A stretch of DNA of 64,000 bases from Streptomyces lunaelactis (GCF_003054555.1 NZ_CP026304.1:7564001-7628000); one strand, 5' to 3'. Positions 8,511-20,117 are shown, numbered from the stretch's first letter. Made by a program: numbers and translations. Notes: generated by a model from the letters alone, not told the origin.

Positions 8511-10487
8511 CTAGCCGCGGAACTTGAGTACGGTGGTGAACTCCCCCAACAGCGCAGTGCCGTCGGCGAAGCCGGTGCCGACCAGCGTTGTGGTGGGTTC
8601 CTTGCGCCCGAAGCCGGCGGAGTACCAGCCCAGCGGCGGGTCACTCTCGCCGCGATGCGCCCGCCAGGACAGCTGCCCGGGCAGGTCGAGCACCGCGGAG
8701 CGGTCCTCGCCGTCCCGGGTCCAGGTGAGCACTGCCCGGTTCCCCACCAGGTCCGCGGCGATCGCCGGGCCGAGGTGAAACGCCAGGCGGGCGGCCCGGC
8801 GCGGGCCGCGCACCTCGTCAACCACCCGCAGCTCCTTAGCTGCGGCCGTCAGCTCCACCAGGCGGCGGTGCACGGAGCGTTGGTAACCGTCGTGCTCGGC
8901 ACACCAGCGGGCCGTCCCCCCGTCGGAGGTGCCGGATGTGTCCGGGACCAGGACGCGGCTGCGGGTATGCCGGGTCCACAGGAAGGGGCCGCCGGAGACG
9001 GACTGGTCACCGCCGTCCAATTGCAGGGTGTTGTGGCCCAGGGTCGACCGGAAATATTGCCGCCACTCGGGCTGCCCGTGGTAGCAGTACGTTCCCGGGT
9101 CGGCGAGCACGTCGACCCCGTCGTGCCGGACCTCCAGGGACAGCGCGTCCGCGTGGGCATGCGCGGCGATGGACAGGAAGCCGTGCGGACCACCGTCGCA
9201 GCGGCACCAGATCTCTTCCGGACCGCGCAGGATGGTCATGCCCGCGTCGGCGAAGTGGCCTGGTCGGCTTGCCGGTCGGGTCACGGCCGGTGCGGTTCCA
9301 TCTTTCGCGTACGGCCGGATGAGCGCGGCCAGCATCGGGGTGCGCACATCGGTGCCGGTCACCGCCGGCCACCAGGCGAGCCGGCCGAACACGGCGTCCC
9401 CGGTGGCCAGCAGCGAGGCCCAGCGGTCGGTGCCCGCGCCGTCCAGGACCAGACCGTGTCCGTCGTCCGCGTCCCCCTGGCGCGGCGGCCGTAACCGGCT
9501 GTCCACGATGGCCGCGAGCGCGTCGGTCATCCGCAGCAGCACCAGCCGGATCGACGCGGGGACCGGCACGCCGGCGGCATCCGCCTCGGCCACCGCGGCC
9601 AGGCCGAGTTCCAGCACCAGTCCGTGATACTCGGTGGCCAGCTCGCGGTTGAGGCCGGAGTCGAAGGTGTTGCTTCGCAGATGCCGCTCCAGTGACTGCA
9701 GCGCGCCGGCTCGCCAACGCGCCGAGGAGGGGAACCACCCGAACGCGCAGGCCGCTGCGAACTGCCCGGCGGCCTCGGCGATGACGTGGTTGTTCGCCGA
9801 AGACCCCCGGCTGGGGAAGGCGGCCAGCCAGCGCTGGTGGTGCCAGATCTGGTTCAGCGCCACCGGGTTGCCCTCGAACAACCCGGCCACGCCCGGCCAG
9901 CCGTCGAGCAGCCGGCGGATCCACACCCAGGACAGCAGCCGGATCCCCAGCTCGATGCCGCTGATCCAGTGCACTCCGCGCAGCGGCGCGTTGGCCGCCC
10001 ACCACGACCGCAGGTGCTCGGCCACTCGCTCGGCGTACCGCTCGTTCCCGGTGACCGCGTAGGCGGCGGCGAGCACGGTGAGGTACTGATGCCGGGACAG
10101 CTCCCAGATCTGCTTGATGTCCCCGACCGCGTCCTCGTTCCGGTACGGCACGTCGAAGGCGTAGCCCCACGGAGCCCGGCGCCCGGTCTTCGGGTCGCAC
10201 CACCAGTCCGGGTCGGCCAGGTCGTCGCGGACCACCCCGAAATACTCGACGTGCCCGTACATCAGCCGGTCCGCCTCGGCGATGAGACGTTTCGCGGCGT
10301 CCGGTGGCACCGCGGCGATCGTCCCGGCGGGCAGTACCGCGGTGAACCGGGCGCCGGTCACGCTCGGGCAGTCCGGCCGCGCAGACCGCCACCGCCGCCT
10401 GCGCACCGCGTCGCCCGCCCGGCCGCCGACCTCCCGCGGTCCCATCCGGGACAAGCGTCGCAGGTACCAGCCCGCGCTCAGGGTCAT
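8511..10487 (-). CDS. heparinase II/III-family protein (polysaccharide lyase-like)
   Basis: A 658-residue protein with an alpha/alpha-toroid N-terminal half (DIKQIWELSRHQYL, WWAANAPLRGVHWISGIELG, SSANNHVIAEAAG) and a C-terminal beta-sandwich beginning near FLSIAAHAHADALSLEVR, which is the hallmark of heparinase II/III and alginate lyase PL15/PL17-like enzymes. In many exopolysaccharide operons this family processes uronate-containing polymer, which fits the sugar dehydrogenase upstream. The ATG at 10487 overlaps the stop of the fused oxidoreductase gene. Codon 332 (9494-9492) is TTA, the rare leucine codon read by the bldA tRNA. No signal peptide is obvious, so its site of action is unclear. 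Confidence 0.88.
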   Translation of the reverse strand: MTLSAGWYLRRLSRMGPREVGGRAGDAVRRRRWRSARPDCPSVTGARFTAVLPAGTIAAVPPDAAKRLIAEADRLMYGHVEYFGVVRDDLADPDWWCDPKTGRRAPWGYAFDVPYRNEDAVGDIKQIWELSRHQYLTVLAAAYAVTGNERYAERVAEHLRSWWAANAPLRGVHWISGIELGIRLLSWVWIRRLLDGWPGVAGLFEGNPVALNQIWHHQRWLAAFPSRGSSANNHVIAEAAGQFAAACAFGWFPSSARWRAGALQSLERHLRSNTFDSGLNRELATEYHGLVLELGLAAVAEADAAGVPVPASIRLVLLRMTDALAAIVDSRLRPPRQGDADDGHGLVLDGAGTDRWASLLATGDAVFGRLAWWPAVTGTDVRTPMLAALIRPYAKDGTAPAVTRPASRPGHFADAGMTILRGPEEIWCRCDGGPHGFLSIAAHAHADALSLEVRHDGVDVLADPGTYCYHGQPEWRQYFRSTLGHNTLQLDGGDQSVSGGPFLWTRHTRSRVLVPDTSGTSDGGTARWCAEHDGYQRSVHRRLVELTAAAKELRVVDEVRGPRRAARLAFHLGPAIAADLVGNRAVLTWTRDGEDRSAVLDLPGQLSWRAHRGESDPPLGWYSAGFGRKEPTTTLVGTGFADGTALLGEFTTVLKFRG

Positions 10488-12679
10488 CGCGCCCTCGCCA
10501 ACGTCACCGGCGCTCCGCCCGCCAGGCCGGCCTGCACGGCGAGGGTGGCCGCCGTGGTGGCGACCAGCGACTCCAGCGGCACCGGCATCGGCCCGCCGGT
10601 CCGCACGGCCTTGATGAACGCGGCCAGCTCGGCGGACTGGCCCTTGTCCCGCGCCTTGGGAAGCCGCGAACTGACCCACCGCTTGCGGCCGACTGTGCCA
10701 TTGAAGAACACCGAGGCACGGACGAAGTCGTCGAGCCGCAGCACCTTGCCGTCCGCGACAAGGTCCAGCGTCTCCTTGGGGAAGCCGGCCGCGCCGGTGG
10801 TGACGTAGCTGATGGTGGCGGTGGATCCGTCCGGGTAGCGCAGCACGACCTGCAGGTCCTCGTTGCCGGACGTGGCGACCGCGTACACCGATACCGGGTC
10901 GGCCTCGAGCAGCCAGCTCGCCGTATCGATGAAGTGTCCGCCCTCGCCGGCGAACCGCGAGCCCTCGGTGCCCCGTTGGAGATACCAGCTGCCGTGCTGC
11001 AGCCGGCCCGCGTTGACCAGGTAGCGGAGGCTCGCCGGACCGGTCCGGGTGCCGAACCGCTTCCTGGCCTCCTGCAGCAGCGGCGCGAACCGGCGGTTGA
11101 AGCCCACCTGCAGCCGGTCGTTGCCGGACTCCTCCACCGCCGCGAGCACACCGGCCAGCTCGTCCTCGGTGAGCGCCAACGGCTTCTCCACGAACACCGC
11201 CTTGCCGGCAAGCAGCGCCCTTCGGGTCAGTTCGGCGTGCGAGCTGTGCCGGGTGACCACGAACACCGCGTCGATGGACGGGTCGCCGAGCACGGCGTCG
11301 AGATCGGTGGTCGCCTCGGCGAAGCCGAACTTCCGCTTCGCGTTGGCCGCGGACAGCGCCGTCGTGGTGACGACCGTGGACAACTCGACGCCGTCGCGCT
11401 GTGTCAGGTGCGGCAGCAGCATCGACGTCGCGTAGTTTCCCGCGCCGGCGAACGCCAGCCGAACCGGCGCCTTGGCGGCCCGGGCCGGGGTGGACGCTCC
11501 GCCGCTGCGTCGCACCGCGGGCACGGCCACCGCCGGGGCCTCCGCTTCCTCCTTCTGTTCGGGGTACCGGAACAGCACAGCCACGGCCTTCAGGTCGCCG
11601 TCCTTCAGGCGCTGGTACGTCTCGACGGCGTCATCGAAGTCGGCGATGTGGGAGACCAGGGGCTCCACGTCGACGCGGCCGCGGGCGAGGAGATCGAGGA
11701 AGCACGCCAGGTTGCGGCGCTCGGTCCAGCGCACGTAGCCGATCGGGTAGTCCCGCCCCTCGAGCTCGTACTCCGGGTCGTAGCGCCCGGGGCCGTACGA
11801 GCGGGAGAACCGGACGTCGAGCTCCTTCTCGTAGTACGCGTTCCACGGCAGGTCCAGGCGGCACTTGCCGATGTCGACGACCCGGCCGCGGTCCCGGCAG
11901 AGCCGGGCGGCCAGCTCGACGGGCTGGTTGCTGCCACCGCCGGCGGCCAGGTACACCTGGTCCACGCCGTGACCGCCGGTGAGCTCGGCGACGGCAGCTT
12001 CGACGGCTGCGGACGCGGGATCGCCGCAGGCCGCGGCGCCCAGGCGCTCGGCCAACTCGCAGCGCACCGGGTCCGGGTCGACCCCGACGACGCGGACTCC
12101 CGAGGCGGCAAGGAGCTGCACCACCAGCTGTCCGATCAGCCCGAGGCCGATGACCAGCGCCACCTCGCCGAGCTGTGGCTCGCCCCGGCGGACGCCCTGC
12201 AACGCGATCGACCCGACGGTGCCGAAGGCCGCATGCCGCGGCGCGAGTCCGTCCGGCACCCGGGCGTAGAGGTTCTTCGGTACCCAGTTCAGCTCGGCAT
12301 GCAACGCGTGCTCGTTGCCGGCGCAGGCCACGAGGTCACCGACCGCCACATCGTCGATCCCGGTGCCGACCTGCTCGACCACCCCGCACAGCGAGTAGCC
12401 CAGCGGCGTGTAGGAGTCCAGCTTGCCCATCACCTTGCGGTAGGTGGCGGGCACACCGTTGGTGGCCACACTCTGCATGACCTTGGCCACCTGATCCGGA
12501 CGGGAGCGGGCCTTGCCCAGCATCGACATGCCGGCCTCGGACACCTTCATGAGCTCGGTCCCGGTGGATATCAGCGAGTAGGCGGTGCGGACCAGCACAC
12601 CGCCCGGCTTGCACCCCGGCACCGGCACGTCGAGCACCGCCAGCTCGCCGCTCTTGTAGTTCTGAACAACCTGTTTCAC
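10484..12679 (-). CDS. fused zinc-type alcohol dehydrogenase (MDR) and Gfo/Idh/MocA oxidoreductase
   Basis: A 731-residue two-enzyme protein. Residues ~1-360 form an MDR dehydrogenase (YTPLGYSLCGVVEQVG; cofactor loop VIGLGLIGQLVVQLLAASG). Residues ~400-731 form a Gfo/Idh/MocA dehydrogenase (RLAFAGAGNYATSMLLPHL, then VFVEKPLALTEDEL with the EKP lysine motif, and GEGGHFIDTASWLL). An Ala/Pro-rich linker joins them. Such fusions recur in exopolysaccharide clusters next to heparinase-like genes. The start is GTG 12679 with GAGGAG six bases upstream. Probable role: oxidation/reduction of a sugar in the repeat unit; substrate unknown. Confidence 0.9.
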   Translation of the reverse strand: MKQVVQNYKSGELAVLDVPVPGCKPGGVLVRTAYSLISTGTELMKVSEAGMSMLGKARSRPDQVAKVMQSVATNGVPATYRKVMGKLDSYTPLGYSLCGVVEQVGTGIDDVAVGDLVACAGNEHALHAELNWVPKNLYARVPDGLAPRHAAFGTVGSIALQGVRRGEPQLGEVALVIGLGLIGQLVVQLLAASGVRVVGVDPDPVRCELAERLGAAACGDPASAAVEAAVAELTGGHGVDQVYLAAGGGSNQPVELAARLCRDRGRVVDIGKCRLDLPWNAYYEKELDVRFSRSYGPGRYDPEYELEGRDYPIGYVRWTERRNLACFLDLLARGRVDVEPLVSHIADFDDAVETYQRLKDGDLKAVAVLFRYPEQKEEAEAPAVAVPAVRRSGGASTPARAAKAPVRLAFAGAGNYATSMLLPHLTQRDGVELSTVVTTTALSAANAKRKFGFAEATTDLDAVLGDPSIDAVFVVTRHSSHAELTRRALLAGKAVFVEKPLALTEDELAGVLAAVEESGNDRLQVGFNRRFAPLLQEARKRFGTRTGPASLRYLVNAGRLQHGSWYLQRGTEGSRFAGEGGHFIDTASWLLEADPVSVYAVATSGNEDLQVVLRYPDGSTATISYVTTGAAGFPKETLDLVADGKVLRLDDFVRASVFFNGTVGRKRWVSSRLPKARDKGQSAELAAFIKAVRTGGPMPVPLESLVATTAATLAVQAGLAGGAPVTLARAR

Positions 12680-12704
12680 CCGAGCTCCTCTTGTTTCTAC
12701 GCTG

Positions 12705-14633
12705 TCAAGCCGCTTGGCTCTGGCCTGAGCCAGAGGTCGCGTCGCGATACCAGTACTCGAGCGTCAGCACATGCCACAGATGCTTGGAGAAGTCCCGCTG
12801 CCCGGCGGCGTCCTCGGCGACCATGCGCGCCAGCGCGTCGCGGCGCAGAATCCCGGAGTTGACAAGCACGCCGTCGTTGACCACCTCGCGCACCAGCGGT
12901 GCCAGGTCCCGGCTCATCCAGGCGCGCAGCGGGGCGCTGAACAGGCCCTTGGGCCGGTACACGATCTCCCGGGGCAGGATCGAGGTGGCCGCCTCCTTGA
13001 GGACGGCCTTGCCCTGTCGTCCGACGATCTTGCGATCGCCGGGCACGGCGAACGCCGCCTTGACCACCTCGACGTCCACGTACGGCACCCGCACCTCGGT
13101 CGAGGCGGCCATGCTGGAGCGGTCCGTGTAAGCGAGGTTCAGGCCAGGCAGGAACATCCGGGCGTCGCTCAGGCACATGCGGTTGACGAAGTCGTCGAGT
13201 TCGTTGTCCTGGTAGATGTCCGCGTGCTCGGTCAGCACGTCGTCGACCGTTCCGGCCAGGTCCGGATTGACCAGGGCGAGCAGTTCGTCCTGGTCGTACA
13301 TGGTGTAGCTGCGCCGGAACGCGGTCTCCTCCGGCAGGTCGGCGAAGGAGAGGAACCGTTTCGCGAACCGCACCGACCGGTACCCCCGGCGGGCCGTGGC
13401 GACCGGCAGCCGGTCCACGGCCGCGGACAGGCCGCGCCGCAGGGGCCGCGGGACGCGCTGGTAGCGCAGCGCAAGGAGGTTGGCCAGGTGCTTGCGGTAA
13501 CCGGCGAACAGTTCGTCGGCACCCATCCCCGAGAGCATCACCTTGACCCCGGCTTCCCGGGCGGCCTCGCAGATGAGGAACGTGTTGATCGCGGCGGGGT
13601 CGCCGATCGGCTCGTCCAGGTGGTATGTCATCTGTGGCAGCAGGTCGAGCACATTCGGAGCGATCTCGATCTCATGCAGGTCGACGCCGAACCGCTCGGC
13701 CACCTGCCGGGCATAGCGAAGGTCGTCCGGCATGGCCTCGAACTTGGCGTCCTCGGCGCGGAACCCGATCGTGTAAGCGGAGATCCCGGGTTGGTCGCGG
13801 GCCGCCAGCGCGGTCAGGTAGCTGGAGTCAAGACCGCCGGAGAGGAAGGTCGCCACGGGTACGTCGGAGAGCAGGTGACGTCGAGTCGACTCCTCGACGA
13901 TGGCGGCCAGGTCTGGCTGCTCGCCGCTCCGGGCCCGCTCCCGGCCCTCGGCGGCGACGTCCTTCAGGTGCCAGTACCGGCCGCGCTCCACCCGGCCGTC
14001 GGGCCGGCACCGGAGCCAGCTCCCCGGCGGCAGTTTCTCCGCTTCGCGGAACGCGCACCGTGAGTCCGGCACCCAGTAGTACAGCAGCGAGGCCACCAGC
14101 GCCGCATTGTCCACCTGCAGCGATCCGCCGGTGGCGGCGGCGAGCGCCTTGAGCTCGGAGGCGAACACCAGGCCCTCACCGCGCCGGAGCAGGAACAGCG
14201 GCTTGATGCCGAGCTGGTCGCGGGCGAGCACCAGTTCACCGGTTCGCTCGTCGAAGATCCCGAACGCGAACATGCCGCGCAGCCGGGGCAGGCAGTCCGT
14301 GCCCCAGCGCCGCCAGGCCTCAAGCAGCACCTCGGTGTCGGAGGTACCGCGGAAGCGCACCCCAGCGGCTGCCAGCTCGGCACGCAACTCCGGCGCGTTG
14401 TACAGCTCGCCGTTGTATGTGAGGGCGAGGCCGCCCGAGACCATCGGCTGGGCGCCGGTCTCGGACAGGTCGATGATGGCCAGCCGGCGGTGCCCGAGCT
14501 GCACTTCGCCGTCACCGACGGGGTGGCTGTACCGGCCCGCCCCGTCCGGACCGCGGTGGGCGAGGGTATCGGTGAGCCGGTCGGTCACGACCTTCCCGTC
14601 CGGCCATCGGTATGTCCCTGCGATGCCACACAT
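12705..14633 (-). CDS. asnB: glutamine-hydrolysing asparagine synthase (AsnB-like amidotransferase)
   Basis: A 642-residue enzyme that starts MCGIAGTYRW, so Cys2 is the class II glutaminase nucleophile. The C-terminal synthetase domain shows the ATP pyrophosphatase loop SGGLDSSYL and MLSGMGADELFAGYRKH. The length matches AsnB. Inside a polysaccharide operon such proteins are thought to amidate carboxyl groups, for example uronic acids made by the sugar dehydrogenase encoded upstream; that use is inference, because general asparagine synthesis cannot be excluded. It follows the Wzz-like gene by 3 nt. Confidence 0.93.
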   Translation of the reverse strand: MCGIAGTYRWPDGKVVTDRLTDTLAHRGPDGAGRYSHPVGDGEVQLGHRRLAIIDLSETGAQPMVSGGLALTYNGELYNAPELRAELAAAGVRFRGTSDTEVLLEAWRRWGTDCLPRLRGMFAFGIFDERTGELVLARDQLGIKPLFLLRRGEGLVFASELKALAAATGGSLQVDNAALVASLLYYWVPDSRCAFREAEKLPPGSWLRCRPDGRVERGRYWHLKDVAAEGRERARSGEQPDLAAIVEESTRRHLLSDVPVATFLSGGLDSSYLTALAARDQPGISAYTIGFRAEDAKFEAMPDDLRYARQVAERFGVDLHEIEIAPNVLDLLPQMTYHLDEPIGDPAAINTFLICEAAREAGVKVMLSGMGADELFAGYRKHLANLLALRYQRVPRPLRRGLSAAVDRLPVATARRGYRSVRFAKRFLSFADLPEETAFRRSYTMYDQDELLALVNPDLAGTVDDVLTEHADIYQDNELDDFVNRMCLSDARMFLPGLNLAYTDRSSMAASTEVRVPYVDVEVVKAAFAVPGDRKIVGRQGKAVLKEAATSILPREIVYRPKGLFSAPLRAWMSRDLAPLVREVVNDGVLVNSGILRRDALARMVAEDAAGQRDFSKHLWHVLTLEYWYRDATSGSGQSQAA

Positions 14634-14636
14634 GTC

Positions 14637-16166
14637 CTACCGCGCTTCCTGGTCGTTGTCCGGGACCTGTGCGGCCCACATCGGCAGCCGCTCCGTCCGC
14701 CGTCGGCCCGTCTCGTTCTGCCGGGCCGGCCGCTCGTTCCGGCCGCGCAGCGCGGTGTGCAGCCCGTCCCACAGCGTGCCGTCGGTCCGGTCACGCGGAT
14801 CGGGGTCGATCAGCACCACACCGATCACCGGAATGCGCTGGTCCGCGAGCTGCCGCGCCACGGTGTGCAACCATGCGGCGCTGCCGTGCCCGGCACGCAC
14901 GACGAGCACGGTCTGGGTGCCGAGGTACTGGAGGTCGGTCCACGCCGCGCCGGGCGCCACCGAGCCGACGCCGAGCCGGCGCTCCTGATGCGACACGGCC
15001 GCGGCACGCTCGCCGCTGACCACGGTCGGGTCTCCTGGCTTCGGGCGGCGGTTGGCGAGCTGCAGGCGTGGCAGACCATCGATGATGACCACTGGCTCCT
15101 CCGCCGCCAGTGCCCTTGCCAGGTCCAGGGCGATCACGCTCGCGCTGCGCGCACAGCCCAGTTCCAGCAGCGACACCGGTTCGGCGGAGCCGCGCACGGT
15201 GCGGGCCAGGGACGCGGTGAGCCTTGTCCGTGCCGCCCGGGTCCGTCGGCGCTGCCACAGCCTGGCCGACCGGCGGGGCGTGCGGCGCAGCTCCGCGATG
15301 ACCGAGGCGCCGAGGTTCGCCGCGATCTCCCGGCGCAGCACCGGGCGGTCCGCCACCACCGCGCCGACCGCGGCCAGCGCGAGCCCGAGGACGAGCCCGA
15401 GGGCGAGCCCTATCGTGGCGTTGGTGACAGCGGCCCTGGGCAGGGAGTGCTGCACCGCGCGCGGGGCGTCCACGATCTGCGTGCCGGCGATGAGCCGGGG
15501 CGTGCCGGTGCGCGCCTCTGCGGCGCGCTGATCGAAATCGGCTATCCGCGAGGTGAGTTCGGCCCGGCGGGCGAAGAGCGACTCGATGCTCGCCGACGCT
15601 TTCGGGTCGCTCTCCGGCGATCGGTCTCCGATCGCCTTGTTGACCTTGGCGAGTTCCTTCCGCATGCGGTCACGCTGGTCGAGCAGAGTCTTGGCCTCGG
15701 CGTTCGCGGCTTCCTGTATTCGCCTCACATGGTCCGCGACAAACGCATCGGCCAGCGCCTTGGCGCGGGCCACCGCTTCCGCGTCGCTGTCACCTGTCAC
15801 ATTGATCTGCAGCAGGTTGTTGGTCAAGCCGGTACCCCCGTAGTCCTGCATGAAGTCCTCTGGTTTTTCCGGGGACTCGAGAGACTGCAGGGCCTTACTG
15901 GCGATCCGCGTGGTTTGCAGCAGCGCGACGTCGGTGCGGATCAGCGTTCCGGGGTCGTTCGGCTGGTCCGCCTGATGCGCGACCAGCACCTTGGTCACCG
16001 CGGTCGGCGGCGGCGGCATGAGGACCGCCACCGCCGCGCCGACCAGCAGCCCCAGCAGCGCCACGGCGCACCAGAGGCGGCGGCGCCTGCGCACCGCCAC
16101 CACCAGCGCCTGCAGGTCCAGCAGCGGAGTGGCGGCCGACGACTCCGCAGTCTTGCTCGTCGTCAC
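14637..16166 (-). CDS. Wzz/YveK-like chain-length determinant protein (first of tandem pair)
   Basis: A 509-residue membrane protein. A hydrophobic helix near residues 33-52 (LWCAVALLGLLVGAAVAVLM) is followed by a Wzz-type extracytoplasmic segment with helical coiled regions around RRIQEAANAEAKTLL, and a second membrane helix (GLALGLVLGLALAAVGAVVA) near residue 255. A cytoplasmic tail of about 230 residues looks like a degenerate BY-kinase-like alpha/beta domain (VVIIDGLPRLQL, PVIGVVLIDPD) without an intact Walker A motif. It probably helps set polymer length together with the Wzy-like enzyme. The start is GTG 16166, overlapping the next-upstream stop. Confidence 0.82.
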   Translation of the reverse strand: MTTSKTAESSAATPLLDLQALVVAVRRRRRLWCAVALLGLLVGAAVAVLMPPPPTAVTKVLVAHQADQPNDPGTLIRTDVALLQTTRIASKALQSLESPEKPEDFMQDYGGTGLTNNLLQINVTGDSDAEAVARAKALADAFVADHVRRIQEAANAEAKTLLDQRDRMRKELAKVNKAIGDRSPESDPKASASIESLFARRAELTSRIADFDQRAAEARTGTPRLIAGTQIVDAPRAVQHSLPRAAVTNATIGLALGLVLGLALAAVGAVVADRPVLRREIAANLGASVIAELRRTPRRSARLWQRRRTRAARTRLTASLARTVRGSAEPVSLLELGCARSASVIALDLARALAAEEPVVIIDGLPRLQLANRRPKPGDPTVVSGERAAAVSHQERRLGVGSVAPGAAWTDLQYLGTQTVLVVRAGHGSAAWLHTVARQLADQRIPVIGVVLIDPDPRDRTDGTLWDGLHTALRGRNERPARQNETGRRRTERLPMWAAQVPDNDQEAR

Positions 16167-17530
16167 ACTGAACCTCCCGTCGCGTGGCCGCGAACCGCGA
16201 GCGCCACAGTGGCCTCATCCGCAGGACGGCCGGCAGTCCGCGTCGGACGGGCTCGGATCGTGCCGGCGACGACGATGCCGACGACCTCATGCCCTGCGTC
16301 CGCACACGCCTCGGCGATGTCGGCGAGCTCCTCTGCGGTCCAGTTGCCCGCGCTGAGCACGACCAGGGCACCGGACTCGGTGTCGCGGTCCGGCACCAGC
16401 GGCCGGGACACGGAAACCCCCACCACCCGGAGCAGCGGATCGTTCTTGGCCTGGGCGACGAGCTGCCCGGCGGCCCTGCGGGCGATCTCGTCGCCGTCCG
16501 GTACGACAACCAGCAGCCGCCTGGGGGCCGGCAGCTGGTCCCGGAGGCGAGCGCACACCCGCCGGTAGCGGATCTGTCTGCCGGCCTCGCCGCCGGACGG
16601 CTGCGGGGTCGGTATGTCCCACCGGGTGTCGACGTCCAGCAGCCAGCGGATCCAGGCCCGCGGGTCACGGCCTTGTGGCCGGTGCGCGGGCCGTTCACCA
16701 GGCACGTCGACGGTACCCAGCAGCGCCGAGCCCAGCGCCGCGGCGATCTCCGGTTCGGTGCGCAGTCGGCGATTCACCCGTGCGGCGGCGAGATGGCCGA
16801 TGAGCGCAAGCAGGAAGAACAGCAGCGCCCCGGCGACGATGAGCTGCGTCCTCGTCGGAGCTGCCTCGCCGGTCGGCCGGGCCGCCGGCCCCATGACGAC
16901 CATGTTGGCCTTGTTGGTCGCCGGGTCGGCCTCGTCCAGCTTCTTCATTGCCTCCTGCAGCGCGGTGCGCAGCTGCTCGAGCTCGGTGCGGGCCTGCACG
17001 CTCTCCACGGACTGCCCCGGATCGGCCGCATTGGCCAGCTCGGTGATGCGGCGGTTGGTCTGCGCCACCTTCTGCCGCAGTGCCTCGGGCCCTGCCGCCG
17101 CGTCGGGGTCGGTGCTGTCGCCTGCGAGCCGCGCGGCGAATGTGACGAATTGTTGGGCCACCTGGTCGGAGAGCTGCTGCGCGCGCTCCGGGGTGTCGGC
17201 TGTACCCGAGATCTTGATGATGTTCCCGTCGGCGGCCTTGGCGCTCACTCGATCCCGCAGCTCGCCGCCGTTGACGCCCGTCCAGTCGAGCGTGGCAGCC
17301 GCGCGGTCGACCACCGCCGAACTGGTCGCGATGTCCACCTGAGTCAGCAGCCCGCGCTCGTCCCACTGCCCTGGCAGCAGTACCGATGCCGACGCCGTGT
17401 AACGCGGCGGGATCAGCACCGAGGTGCCGTAGCCGACGAGCGCGCCCACGACGGTGAGGACGGCGAGAAGCCGCCACCGCCGACGGAGAATCCGCCCGAT
17501 CGTGACCAGGCGGATCGTGTCATCGCTCAA
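16163..17530 (-). CDS. Wzz/YveK-like chain-length determinant protein (second of tandem pair)
   Basis: A 455-residue paralogue of the adjacent protein. The N-terminal helix LLAVLTVVGALVGYGTSVLI is followed by the Wzz proline-type segment PPRYTASASVLLPGQ, an outer domain with helix-forming stretches (ESVQARTELEQLRTALQEAM), a second helix near LIVAGALLFFLLALIGHLAA, and a cytoplasmic alpha/beta tail (LLVVVPDGDEIARRAAG). As in the neighbouring protein, the tail lacks a clear kinase P-loop. Tandem Wzz-like genes just after a GT4 gene are typical of actinobacterial polymer loci. ATG at 17530 overlaps the GT4 stop. Confidence 0.82.
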   Translation of the reverse strand: MSDDTIRLVTIGRILRRRWRLLAVLTVVGALVGYGTSVLIPPRYTASASVLLPGQWDERGLLTQVDIATSSAVVDRAAATLDWTGVNGGELRDRVSAKAADGNIIKISGTADTPERAQQLSDQVAQQFVTFAARLAGDSTDPDAAAGPEALRQKVAQTNRRITELANAADPGQSVESVQARTELEQLRTALQEAMKKLDEADPATNKANMVVMGPAARPTGEAAPTRTQLIVAGALLFFLLALIGHLAAARVNRRLRTEPEIAAALGSALLGTVDVPGERPAHRPQGRDPRAWIRWLLDVDTRWDIPTPQPSGGEAGRQIRYRRVCARLRDQLPAPRRLLVVVPDGDEIARRAAGQLVAQAKNDPLLRVVGVSVSRPLVPDRDTESGALVVLSAGNWTAEELADIAEACADAGHEVVGIVVAGTIRARPTRTAGRPADEATVALAVRGHATGGSV

Positions 17531-18781
17531 CGGCGCGCCCTCTTCCCTGTGCGGACCGGGGCGCCCGCCGACACCGGAGTGTGGTCACGGCACGCAGCGG
17601 CGTAGGCGGCGAGCAGCGATCGCTGGGAGTTTCGCCAGGAGAGCTGTCCGCTGATCCGCTCCTGGCCGATCTTGCCCATCCGGGCCCGCTTCTCCGGATC
17701 GTCGAGGAGCAGCGTGATGAGCTTGGCGAACTCGGCCTCGTCGTTGGCGGGCGCGTAGACGGCGGCGTCACCGGCGGAGACTCGCGCCTCCCGGAGGTCG
17801 AACGAGACGATCGGCCGGCCCATCACCATGTACTCCAGGACCTTGTTCATGGTCGACACGTCGTTGAGCGGATTGCGCGGGTCGGGGGACAGGCACACGT
17901 CCGCGGTGGACAGGTAGCGCACCAGGTCGGCGTCCGGGATGCGACCGGTGAACTGCACCTGCTCCGAGAGCCCGAGCCGCCGGGACAGCTCCACCATCGC
18001 GTCGAAGGCGTCGCCGGCGCCGACGAACACCGCGTGCCAGTCGGTACGCCCGAACTCGTCGCGCAGCTTCGCGAGGGCCCGCAAGGCGTAGTCGACACCG
18101 TCCTGCGGGCCCATGACACCGAGGTAGCACAGCAGATGAGGCTTGCCGCTCTTCAACTCCGGCTCGGGCGGCACCGGCTGGAACCGGTCGGTGTCGGGCG
18201 CGCTGCGCACCACGAAGACGTCCGCCGGCCGCCGACCGCCACGGCGCAGCGCGACGTCCCGGTAGCTCTCGTTCGTGGCGAGCACGACGTCCGCGGCCCG
18301 GTAGGTCCGCCGTTCCAGCGCGCACACGGCGCGGTAAAGCAGATCCTTGCCGCGGTCGAACCGGGAGAGGTACAGCTCGGGCACCAGGTCGTGCTGGTCG
18401 AAGACGAACCGCGCGCCGCGCCGCTTCAGCCACAGTGCCGGCAGGAACAGCAGGTCGGGCGGGTTGCAGGCGTGGACCACGTCGACCGGGCCGACCTTGC
18501 GGGCCAGCCGGACCGTATGCCACAACGCCGATCCGTACTCCCGCAGGTAGCCGGCCGGCCCTCCGGTGGCCGCGCGCAACGGATAGCGGTGGATCCGCAC
18601 CCCGTCGATCTCCGCCTCCGGCTCCGTGTCCCGCTTTTCCCCCCGGGGACAGATGACGTGCACCTCCCAGCCCGCGTCGCGCAGTGTCGTGCACTCCTGC
18701 CACACCCGCCGGTCGAACGGCACCGACAGGTTCTCCACCAGAATCAGCGCGCGCCGGTCCGGCCGGTCGCCGCTGGTTATG

Positions 18782-18792
<11 letters not shown>
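17527..18792 (-). CDS. GT4-type glycosyltransferase
   Basis: A 421-residue GT-B glycosyltransferase. The N-terminal strand RALILVENLSVPFDRRVWQE and the motif FDQHDLVPELYLSRF are typical of actinobacterial GT4 enzymes acting early in exopolysaccharide assembly, and the C-terminal donor site includes NKVLEYMVMGRPIVSFD. The start is read as TTG 18792-18790 because no ATG or GTG precedes the first beta-strand; it overlaps the end of the sugar dehydrogenase gene by 11 nt. The basic tail ends with RTGKRARR. Sugar specificity is unknown. Confidence 0.88.
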
Positions 18793-20098
<1,306 letters not shown>

Positions 20099-20117
20099 GA
20101 CCCGTCCCTCTCCCCAG

